The notes below the pieces were generated by a model. It saw only the letters and a list, made by a program, of their open reading frames with translations, was not told where the DNA came from and did not search any database. Positions 55,558 to 64,000 of a stretch of 64,000 nucleotides of DNA are shown piece after piece (within the stretch, counting starts at the first letter, position 1; each line of letters starts with the position of its first letter). Both the position numbers and the translations under genes were made by a program. The stretch covers positions 11,700,001 through 11,764,000 of the forward strand of contig JAZHRO010000063.1 in assembly GCA_037157565.1 (NCBI GenBank), written 5' to 3'. The DNA comes from Thalassia testudinum. Taxonomy: Eukaryota > Streptophyta > Magnoliopsida > Alismatales > Hydrocharitaceae.

Positions 55558-56871
55558 ATGATCATCCAATCTCATGACAAGGCAATCAATGAGATGAAAT
55601 CCCAAATTGGACACCTTGTCGAGGCCATGATAAAATGGGAGATTGGGAAGCTTCCTAGTTCATCTGAGGAGAACCTTAAAGGGAAAGGGATTGTTTTTAG
55701 GGAGCATGCCCAGGCGGTGACTATTCTGAGGAGTGGGAAAGAAATTTCCAAACCTGATACTCTTATAGTCCTACCTTCTAAAAACCTATCCACCTCGACT
55801 TTCGCTCCCACCGGAGAAGAGCTGCCCAACTCTTCTCTGCTTGAAATCACCTCATCGGAAGAGGTTGTCCCTGTTCCCCCACTTACTCGACATGACAACC
55901 CTTCCACCCATAGATTGAGAGTGCCCTTTCCAGAGCGCTTATTTGACTCTGGGCAGACTTCTGCTAGCTCATCTAAAGCCAAAGATAGGATGGATGAAAT
56001 CATGGAGACTTTCAAACAAGTGCAGATTAACCTGCCCTTGCTTGAAGCTATCAGGCAGATTCCATCCTATGACTGCTTTCTAAAGGACTTGTGCACAAAA
56101 AAGCGGCAATCGAGGAAACAGGTCTAATCAAAAGTTGTCCTGCTTGATTCTGTTAGCTCAATTATACAACATGGGACACCCCCGAAACTTAAGGACCCAG
56201 GAGCCCCATACATCTCGTGGTCATTGGCGACCTACATATAGATGAGGCTCTGCTTGATTTGGGTGCAAGGGTAAACATCCTTTCCAGCTATGTATATGAA
56301 CAACTTGGAGGGAGGCAATATGAAGCCTTCCCCTATAATCCTCCAAGTTGCAGACCATTCTTTGAAGACACCATGGGGCCTGCTGGAAGATGTCCTCGTG
56401 AGAGTGGAGGATTTCTTCTTCCCCGTTGACTTTCTAGTACTGGACACTGACCCTACCAACAAACCAATCAAGCCCTCCATCATCTTGGGTTGCCCTTTTC
56501 TTGTGACTTCTAATGCTTCAATTAATTGTCACATTGGGGCGTTAAAAATGGGCTTTAGGAATAGGAAAATATGGCTTAATGTGTTTGATGCTTATAAACC
56601 AGCTGGATTTGAGGATTGTTCCCAGGTTGAGGTGGTGGATGACCTGATTGAAGAGACAACTCCTGCAATTTTATGTGATGACCCCCTTCAGCATGTCATG
56701 CTAAATGAGCATGCCTATCTCTTGGAGGAATGTGAAGGGGATGTATTAGAACTTGAGGAATTGCTTGGAGTTTCTACTGAGTCTCTCTCCCCATCATATC
56801 TGCCTAAAGTAGATCAACTACCTGAGATGGGGACTTTTATTATGAAACCCTCAACCATACAAGGCCCCTGA
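55558..56871 (+). pseudogene. Gag-pol linker and aspartic protease of E
   Basis: 55558-56127 is the linker with V-T-I-L-R-S-G-K-E (a marker of this clade), a Ser/Pro-rich part and a I-N-L-P-L-L-E-A-I-R-Q-I-P-S block. The protease follows across a stop (56125-56127) and a shift near 56290: the D-L-G-A-R-V-N segment (usual Ser after G-A is Arg), I-L-Q-V-A-D-H-S, E-D-V-L-V-R-V-E-D-F-F-F-P-V-D-F and I-I-L-G-C-P-F. An acidic linker to RT follows, ending TGA at 56869-56871. Confidence 0.82.
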
Positions 56872-57860
56872 CCTTGAACTAAAACCCCTCCCAGACTCTC
56901 TCAAGTATGTATTCCTTGGGCTAAATGATATGCTCCCTGTAATCATCTCATCTGCACTATCTGAAGTGCAAGAGGGAGCCTTGCTAGACTGTTTATCAAG
57001 GAATAAGGAAGCCATAGCTTGGACGATTGCTGATATTAAGGGTATAGACTCTACACTCTGCATGCACCACATTTATACTGATGATTCTATCAAATCATTT
57101 CGAGACATGCAGAGATGTCTTAACCCCAACATGAGGGAGGTGGTTAAAAAGGAGATTCTGAAGTGGTTGGACACTAGGATCATTTATCCTATCGCAGATA
57201 GCAAATGGGTTAGTCCAATCCATGTGGTGCCAAAGAAGGCAGGCTTCATGGTAGAAACAAATGACCAGGGTGAACAAGTGGTGACCAGACCCTCAACTGG
57301 TTGGAGGGTCTGCATTGACTACCGCAAACTGAACAACGCTACCTAGAAGAATCACTTTCCCTTACCCTTTATTGATCAGATCCTCAAGAAATTGGTAGGG
57401 AACAAGTATTTCTGCTTTTTAGATGGATATTCTGGGTATAACTAGGTTGCAGTCTTCCTTGACGACCAGGATAAGATAACTTTCACTAGTCCTTACGGCA
57501 CTTTTGCATTCAGGCATATGCCGTTTGGATTAGGTAATGCACTTGCAACCTTCCAGCGGTTTTTATGGATGATTTCTCCATTTACGGCTCGTCTTTCGAC
57601 CATTGTCTCCTGCACTTAGAGAATGTGCTAAAGAGATGTAAGGAGACTGGTTTAATCCTCAGTTGGGAGAAAAGCCACTTCATGGTACAGAAAGGCATTG
57701 TACTTGGGCATGTTGTATCTGAGCGAGGCTTGGATGTAGATACGCTAAGGTTGATTCTATTTCCAAACTCCCATTGCCCACGAATGTCAAATAGATTAGA
57801 TCCTTTCTGGGCCATGTAGGCTTTTATAGGCGATTCATTAAGAATTTCAGCAAAATTTCT
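56872..57860 (+). pseudogene. Gypsy reverse transcriptase of E
   Basis: Frame 56930-57346 has W-T-I-A-D-I-K-G-I, L-N-P-N-M-R-E-V-V-K-K-E-I, I-Y-P-I-A-D-S-K-W-V-S-P and W-R-V-C-I-D-Y-R-K-L-N. Then F-C-F-L-D-G-Y-S-G-Y-N, a TAG at 57443-57445, and F-R-H-M-P-F-G-L-G follow. The active site V-F-M-D-D-F-S-I-Y-G (57559-57588) is present, but about 45 bases (15 codons in delta) are missing just before it, shifting the frame. The next frame runs 57565-57819. Confidence 0.88.
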
Positions 57861-58589
57861 ACGCCACTTTACGACTTATTGGCGAAAGAATCTTCCTTCA
57901 ATTTTGATTCAAAGTGTGGTAAGGCTTTTCATATGCTGAAGGAGGCCTTGACCTCTGTGCCTATTCTCCGACCTCCAGATTGGACACTCTCATTTGAGCT
58001 GATGTGTGATGCTTCAGATTACGCAGTGGGAGTAGTCCTTGGACAAAGGGTTGAGGGAAGACCACATGAGCTATGCTATGCCAGCAAGACTTTAATTGAA
58101 CCACAAAAAAGCTACACAGTCATTGAAAAGGAATTACTTGCTGTAGTTTTTGCTCTGGAGAAGTTTAGGACTTATCTTCTTGGATCCAAGGTGGTCATTT
58201 TTACTGACATGCAGTAGTGAAACATCTCATTGCCAAGAAGGACTCTAAGCCACGTTTAATTAGGTGGATTCTACTCCTTCAATAGTTTGACTTGGAGATT
58301 CGTGAAAACAAAGGAGTGGAAAATGTAGTGGTTGACAACCTATCTCGCCTTCCACTTGATGACTCTCCATTTGGAGACATCCGCAAGACATTTCCTGATG
58401 AAACCCTTATGGCGGTAACACCGACTTCACCCTGGTATGCTGATACCGTTAATTACTTGGTCATTGGAGAAACTCTTGGCTCTTGGGATGCGCAAAAACA
58501 GAAGTGATTCATTTCCCAAGCTAGATTCTTTCATTGGGAAGAACTAGAATTATTTCATATTGGACAAGACCAAGTTTGGAGACTATGTG
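57861..58589 (+). pseudogene. Gypsy RNase H of E
   Basis: Frame 57879-58217 starts after the end of RT and includes L-M-C-D-A-S-D-Y-A-V-G, S-Y-T-V-I-E-K-E-L-L-A-V-V-F and F-R-T-Y-L-L-G-S-K. A frame break after F-T-D (near 58207) and a TAG near 58282 precede 58292-58507 with a V-V-D-N-L-S-R-L block. Product role: RNA removal during reverse transcription. Confidence 0.86.
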
Positions 58590-59712
58590 TGCCTGAAGAA
58601 GAGCAATAGAACGTGTTGAGATTTTGCCATGAGCTTCATTGTGGAGGACACTTTGGTGCTAAGAAAATGACTTTTAAGGTTCTCCAGTCCGATTTTTGGT
58701 GGCCTACTTTATTTAAGGATTTTCATAACTTTGTTAAGGCTTGTCTTAGATGCCAATGGACTGGAACGATTAGGAAGCAGAATAAGATGCCCCAACACCC
58801 TATTCAACCTGTGGAAATTTTTGATGTTTGGGGAATAGACTTCATGGGTCCCTTCCCTTCGTCCCATGGGTTTGAGTATATCTTGGTGGCAGTGGATTAC
58901 GTCTCCAAGTGGATAGAGGCCATTCCTACACACATAAGTGACCACTCTGTGGTCTTGAAATTTGTGAAGGCCAATATCATATCTCGCTTTGGCTACCCCA
59001 AGACGATTATAAGTGATGGGGGACCTCATTTCCAGAACCACCACTTCAATCGGTTACTTAGGAGTCTGGGAGTAACTCACAAGATTGCTACTCCTTACCA
59101 TCCTCAGACAAGTGGCTAGGTTGAAGTATCAAATAGGGAGATCAAGAACATTTTGGAAAAGACTATTAGATCAGATATGAAGGATTGGTCCCAAAAGCTC
59201 GATGATGGTTTATGGGCTTATCGAATGGCCTACAAAACCCCTTTGGGTATGTCTCCCTTCTGGATAGTGTATGGGAAAGCATGCCACTTACCCGTTGAAC
59301 TTCATCATAGGGCACTTTGGGCTATCTGAAGTGTCAACTTGGATTTAGAGCAAGCTAGTAAGGTATGTTTACTGGAGTTGACTGAGCTTGAGAAGCTGAG
59401 GAATGTGCTTATAACACCTCCCAAGCTTATAAAGAGAGAACTAAGGTCTTGCATGATAATATATCCTTAGAAAGACCTTTGAGCCCAACCAACAAGTCTG
59501 GCTTTTCAATTCCAGACTTAAGCTTTTCCAGGGAAATTGAAATCACGTTGAGATGGGCCTTACATTATCACCAAAGTGTTTCCGCATGGGGCTGTGGAGA
59601 TCAAGAGCCCTTCCTCTTCAGCACCACCCTTTACCATCAACGGCCAGCGATAAAACCTTACGTTACTTTGGATGGCCATTTGGTTGACGAGGTCACTCTC
59701 GAGGAGCATTAG
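58590..59712 (+). pseudogene. Gypsy integrase of E with C-terminal tail
   Basis: Frame 58613-59119: zinc region (C-H-E-L-H-C-G-G-H-F, then C-L-R-C), [30 protein letters not shown], and Y-H-P-Q-T-S-G before TAG at 59117-59119. Past it come V-E-V-S-N-R-E-I-K with the catalytic Glu and P-L-G-M-S-P-F. The tail is in broken frames (V-W-L-F-N-S-R-L-K-L-F-P-G-K-L) and ends at TAG 59710-59712. Delta has CAG at the 59117 position. Confidence 0.88.
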
Positions 59713-60708
59713 CTCCTTTCTTTCCTACCTCAGGTAACATCTTCCCTTGGCCATTTTACTTTCAATGAGGACATTGTTTGAACTAGGCATGGGGGGATAG
59801 AGCCTGAGGCATCTATTTATAGAATGTATTCATAGTGTATTCATGCATTTAGTTAAAACATTCTGCATTGCATACATTTGCATTGTTAAAAAAAAAAAAT
59901 TGCATTTTTGAGCTTAACTGGATAGGCTCTGCATTCTTAGGTAAACCAGAACTTTAGGTTAGACTAACTTGACTCTAGGGTTTGACTTAGAAGCTAAGTT
60001 GAGATACTAGCTTTAAACCTTTAGGGTCCTTTGTGGACTTAAAAACTCAAGTAGGAGTTAAGTTGTGGACCATTCCTCAAGAGGTTGAGGAAGGAAAGCT
60101 AGAGATTGAGTTAAAGGCTAGGTTATCTTTTCTACCTTTTGATTTATGGGTCCTTGTAACCTAAGCATCCACATTTCACACACACTTAGTCTTGTGTAAA
60201 TAGTGATCACCCTAATTCATTTCTTGAAAAAAATTTTGGTTCTCTTAGTCCTGACTTAGTAGAAGCTTGAAAACACAAGTTGATTGGAAGAGTTCCTACC
60301 GAAGGAGAGGTTGAGTATATACTCACCTTGTGGATGCGATGATAACATGTCACCTCCTCGGCACTTGTCTCTTAGGATGTCCATCCTACTGGGGGCATGT
60401 AAGTGCATTGTGAGGTTTAGGTACCATGGGTGGCCCTATCTCAAAGTGTCAATTGCCACAGGCCTAAATTCACTTTAGAAATCCATGGGCGATACTATCT
60501 CGAAGTTTCGTTTGCTAGGAGTTCTTGGGGTAGCTATGGGTGGTGCTATCTTAAAGCATCAAAAGCCAGGCACCCTTCGAGGTTCGGTGATGGGGACAAT
60601 AAATCTAACACATACCATGTTGATAGCTGATCTAAGGTTAGACTTAGAAGAATCAAACAAAATATATTTATATGAGAGAAAAAAAATCCTCTTTTTAGGT
60701 TGGCAATA
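59713..60708 (+). other. 3' UTR of E
   Basis: AGGCATGGGGGGA is at 59785-59797. From about 60000 the text is homologous to the beta 3' UTR. TAGGATG-TC-CATCCTA hairpin at 60373-60388; three repeat units at 60424, 60483 and 60534. The UTR is cut at 60708 by LTR F, with CAATA (60704-60708) as the expected left duplication. No gene is seen. Confidence 0.75.
60424..60597 (+). repeat. Three-unit degenerate repeat in E 3' UTR
   Basis: Units start at 60424, 60483 and 60534 with cores CCATGGGTGG, CCATGGGCGA and CTATGGGTGG, each followed by CTATCT and a CAATTGCCA-like end. They match the beta units in order and spacing. Confidence 0.65.
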
Positions 60709-62720
60709 TGATGGGAACACCATCATGAGCCATAATTAGCTCATTTTGACGCAATGAAGTCAATAAATGCTCCTACATAACCAACTAAAGGTCATAATTC
60801 ATTGCATAACCTTTCTGAGAGGAACATAAGAAACAAGGGGTAAAAATGTAATTTTACCAATGCAGTACAACCACGGGTTTTCTCAAGGGCTGAATAAAGG
60901 TCAATGGTCTTAATAAGATAACAAGTGGGTTGGATTAGACAGAAAAGGGTTTGTGTGTGTTCTAAGAATTAAATAACTTTTGAAACCCTAAAAATAGATC
61001 CACTTAATTAACCAATGTTCTGGTCAGGATAAAATTCACTTAAACCCTCTAAAAATCATAGAAAAATATTCTCTAAGGTTTAGTACCTTCAATTTGACCA
61101 TTAGAACCCATCTTGACCTAAATTGGAGTCTCAGATAGATATTTATCCTAATTTGGATTTTTGCATAAATTATTTAGTCAAACATGGTCAAAACCAAAAT
61201 CCAACTTCACCAATGGATTCCTTAGGTCCAAATTAGGTTTGTACCAAAATTTTGACCCAAGATGAGTTTTCCTTGACCTAGTTTGCAAAAAGGTCCTGTT
61301 TGATTACATTTCTACCCCTAACTTTCAAAAACCCTTGCATTTAGCCCCCTAACTTCTTTGTCATCTTCACAAGTAGGTCCCTCCACCATTATCGTGGAGG
61401 AAACCTACTCCGGCGACCTTTGACAGAGAAGATCTCCTTGATTGCTTGGAGGATCTCTTCCAAAATTGGAAGGAAGATCCTTTGAGAAATTCCCTTTAGT
61501 ATGAACCCATTGATGAACTCTGATTCCCTCCCAATCTCTCGTGCGAACGTATGAGAGATTTGGGTATCCTAACAATTCCCATCTCCAGTGACCTTCCAAG
61601 CTTGGGAAGCTTGCTTCCCAAGCCCCAACCGCCCTTCAGAGCCTTATTTAAAGAAGACCAGATCTCCCCAACTTCTCGACGCTCGGATTTGATAGCAAAT
61701 ACCCTCAAATTCTTCTCTCCCTCACGGTCGAAGGCTCCTCGATGTTCGGTGACCTTCCCTGCTCTTTCTCGTCATCGACAGCCATACTTGTGGTGGATTC
61801 CTCCTCCTTGCACTCGTCCACGTCTCGCCGTACCAGCAGACGCTACCTCCTCCTTGATCCTCGCCGTTCCCACCTCACCAGAGCTGCCTTCATCTCCGGC
61901 ATCGGCCATACCAGACCCGATGCCCTCACTGCCACTTTTCGTCCATTAGCTCCCTAGCTAAGTTCCCTGTTCCCTCTTCTTTCTTCTCCGCCCTCTACTT
62001 TCCAAAACCAACCCCTGCCGCCCCTCGCATCTTCATCTCCTCCATCTTCGGCCACCACCTCCAGCGAGGCCATCCCACCTCCACAGGCCACAAAAACCCT
62101 CGCCGACCCTCACAAAACCTCCACCACACCTCACTGATCACTTCCCCTCACTTTATTCACCTCGCCACTCACCCAAATCACCCCTCAAAGCTAAAGAAGA
62201 AGAGAAGGATCATAAAGAAGAAGAAAGCCAAAGCAGAAGAAAGCCAAAGGAAAAAGAAGAAAGGAGAAGACAGAGAAAGCCAAAGGAAAATGAAGAAAGG
62301 AGAAGATAGAGAAAGCCAAAGGCAAAGAAAGAAGGAAGGAGCAGACAGAGAAAGCAAAGGTAGAGATAGAGAAGAAGAAAAGAAGAAGCAGACACTTTAA
62401 GTCGTCTGATTCACTCATCATACGATAGATCATTACTTTCATTTGAGTGCAAATACATTGAGTTCTTTGGTGATATTGTAGGAGTATTTGGTGATCTCAA
62501 TGACCATTTTACTCCCATATTTTTGCACATTGCCACTACTATTGTTGCAAATTCTTTTGATTCTGAATTGTGATCTTGATTTCTAAATACTAATTTGCTC
62601 CATGTGTTTGACCTCAGACTTATTCAAGTAATAAAAATTATATTTATTTTCCAAGCGATTTCGACTATACTGCAATGCGATTATTTTAAACCTTACGATC
62701 TTGCTTTGCGACACAAAACA
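60709..62720 (+). repeat. 5' LTR of F
   Basis: It starts TGATGGGAACACCATCATGAGCC and ends ACACAAAACA, 2012 bases. Shared block 'attccttaggtccaaattag' near 61216. A purine-rich tract with repeated 'gaagaaagccaaagg' units fills 62185-62395. U5 has 'gtgtttgacctcagactt' near 62603. Frames within (for example 61551-61949) are not conserved. Confidence 0.86.
61533..61653 (+). promoter_or_regulatory. U3 inverted repeat plus TATA-like box of LTR F
   Basis: AATCTCTCGTGC and GTATGAGAGATT with loop GAAC at 61533-61560; arms keep pairing as RNA through two G-U pairs. TATTTAAAG is at 61645-61653, 85 bases after. Confidence 0.7.
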
Positions 62721-62723
62721 TTT

Positions 62724-62741
62724 TGGCGCCGTTGCCGAGGG
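62724..62741 (+). other. Primer binding site of F (tRNA-Asp type)
   Basis: TGGCGCCGTTGCCGAGGG starts three bases after the LTR end and matches 16 of 18 positions of the tRNA-Asp complement. Confidence 0.85.
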
Positions 62742-63821
62742 GCAACGGGCAATTTAGAATTCTTGATTACAATTTTTGATATAGATACTAACTTGCCATA
62801 TCTCTTTTGTTGTTTTTGTTTCAGGGAGAAGATACATTGAAGAAAGTCAGCCGCACATCAAACACACCAGGGGCAAGTAAATTCTGATTACTCTCTCTCT
62901 TAAGCCCCTTATTCTGAAAAGGTTAAAAAGGAAAAAATCAATTAGGGCTACTTGCTTTCCATTCTTAGATAATTCATCAAGTTGCCTGATTTGATTTCAA
63001 CAACAAAACTTGATTTGTACATCCATTTAAGGTAACTAGGGCTATCACATTCTTGTTTGAGCACTAGATACCACATTTGGCAAACTAAATTGGACCAAAA
63101 TTAGAGCCAATTAATGATTTCATGTTAGGGTTTTAGAGACACACTTACATATGCAAGAGTCAACTTTTCCAAATGATGTGTGCCTAAGCCTTGGTTGAAT
63201 TGATCTAATCAAGCAAACCCTAAAAATCAGGCTCTTAATCTCACTTGAATCCTAAAAAACGGATCTAAAATTTCAAAAAAGGACAAATAGGTGAAGTTGA
63301 CCCACCTTGGGTCAACCAATCTTGAAATTAGGTCACTTTTGCACTCAATACATCCTAAAGTTCAAGTGAAATTCTAAGCACCCCTACTCTTAATTAAAAC
63401 TGGTAGACTTAAGAGGTCAAGTCCCCATTCTGGTCTAACTGGAACATCAATGACAAGAGAGGTCAGGTGGGGGAAGCCCTGTAACCCGTGGGGGTGCTCT
63501 ACAGTATAGGGGTCTTCGTGGGACTCTCCCTCTCTGGCTACCCAGGTAATTCTCAAGTGAACGATTTTTTGACTAAGGGGTATCTGCCTCGAACCACTAT
63601 AGTCATCCAAATTTTTTGGGTGTCTTGATTGGGTCCATCACATTCTATATCCAGACCATCGGTGAATGTTTGGTAGGAGGTCCTTAAGACCATCCTTGAG
63701 GCCTCCTCTAGTTATTCACTCCCGCCGAGGCTAGGCCTCGACTTCCATGTTTGTGTAGCAACCCCCTCACATAGACATCTCTTCTGATTCATCTGAGCCT
63801 AATTCTCCTTCATCCATCATC
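62742..63821 (+). other. 5' leader of F
   Basis: Homologous to D (48130-48600) and beta (10040-10530) over about 63180-63650. Perfect hairpin GTTGACCC (63296-63303) and GGGTCAAC (63309-63316). No forward gene is seen. Confidence 0.7.
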
Positions 63822-64000
63822 ATGGCACAACCTGCAGAAGAAGAGAATAACCTTGAGAATCAACTTCAGCACCTTAATGATTTATTCCAAGCCTTTGTGA
63901 ATCCACCATAGCATCCTATGATGCGAGATCATTACAATCCCACTGTGGTGGCGATTGAACCTCGAGTCCAAATCTCGACTGGAGGTCCTGATACTAAACT
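63822..64000 (+). pseudogene. Start of gag of F, cut by window end
   Basis: ATG at 63822 opens M-A-Q-P-A-E-E-E-N-N-L and reaches a TAG at 63909-63911 after 29 codons. Beyond it the same frame continues R-D-H-Y-N-P-T-V-V, which matches D-H-Y-N-P-T-A-V-E of D near 48886. So the stop is a mutation in gag rather than its end. Confidence 0.75.

Larger units (their letters stand above)
51194..60708 (+). mobile_element. Gypsy (Athila/Tat-type) element 'E', through 3' UTR
   Basis: LTR 51194-53012, primer site, leader, gag, protease, RT, RNase H, integrase and 3' UTR read in order on the + strand. The 3' LTR is not in the window because F is inserted at 60708. The left flank ATGAC (51189-51193) is the expected half of the target duplication. 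Its LTR is unlike those of the beta/C/D/F group, but its 3' UTR matches beta. Confidence 0.9.
60709..64000 (+). mobile_element. Gypsy (Athila/Tat-type) element 'F', 5' part
   Basis: LTR 60709-62720, primer site 62724-62741, leader and the start of gag are present; the rest lies beyond the window. It is closely related to C and D and is the most complete 5' end of that group here. Confidence 0.88.

Noticed and set aside
62191..62442. Leu/Phe-rich, membrane-like minus-strand frames
   Set aside because: They are the complement of the purine-rich tract of the F LTR.

Overview
The window is plant nuclear DNA made essentially of nested transposable elements. The evidence is the element types: Ty3/gypsy elements of the Athila/Tat kind with tRNA-Asp-type primer sites, a Ty1/copia element of the SIRE/Maximus kind, an L1-type LINE and a CACTA (En/Spm) DNA transposon. 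I found no host gene, rRNA or complete tRNA gene. Almost every reading frame carries stops or frameshifts, so these are old copies. The species cannot be fixed from this sequence; a repeat-rich flowering plant is the safest statement.

Layout. (1) 1-4787: L1-type LINE, + strand, with ORF1 and ORF2 remnants, ending in a stem-loop and an A tail. It lies inside a gypsy element ('alpha') whose RNase H, integrase and 3' UTR resume at 4788-6842. (2) 6843-14740: 'beta', a gypsy-type element with a 2.66 kb 5' LTR, a primer site, a long leader, one acidic ORF unrelated to gag-pol, a structured 3' UTR, a polypurine tract and a truncated 3' LTR. (3) 14741-32934: a CACTA element. Its TNP2 transposase gene is split by 'delta' (15223-28102, minus strand), a 12.9 kb gypsy element of the same family as alpha, flanked by ATGAT duplications. 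One delta LTR holds a 1307 bp solo LTR ('epsilon') flanked by GAGGG duplications. (4) 32935-37889: AT-rich and unassigned DNA, a diverged solo or partial LTR, a transposon-protein fragment and a tandem repeat. (5) 37890-42594: a SIRE-like copia element ('B', minus strand). (6) 42595-64000: four gypsy elements nested in series. LTR 'C' is inserted in B, 'D' in C, 'E' in D and 'F' in E. The distal parts of C, D, E and F lie beyond the window.

How the parts relate. C, D, F and beta share diagnostic LTR blocks and form one LTR superfamily. Beta also shares its leader with D and F, and its 3' UTR module with E, while lacking gag-pol. It is best read as a non-autonomous partner that could have used proteins made by relatives. 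The most interesting signals are non-coding: hairpins at LTR tips that keep pairing while their sequence changes, a 12 bp inverted repeat placed 85-88 bp upstream of TATA boxes in three LTRs, a 3' UTR hairpin followed by a three-unit repeat with conserved spacing, paired palindromic boxes in the solo LTR, and a tRNA-like promoter segment in the delta LTRs. All of this comes from reading by eye; no alignments or database searches were run.
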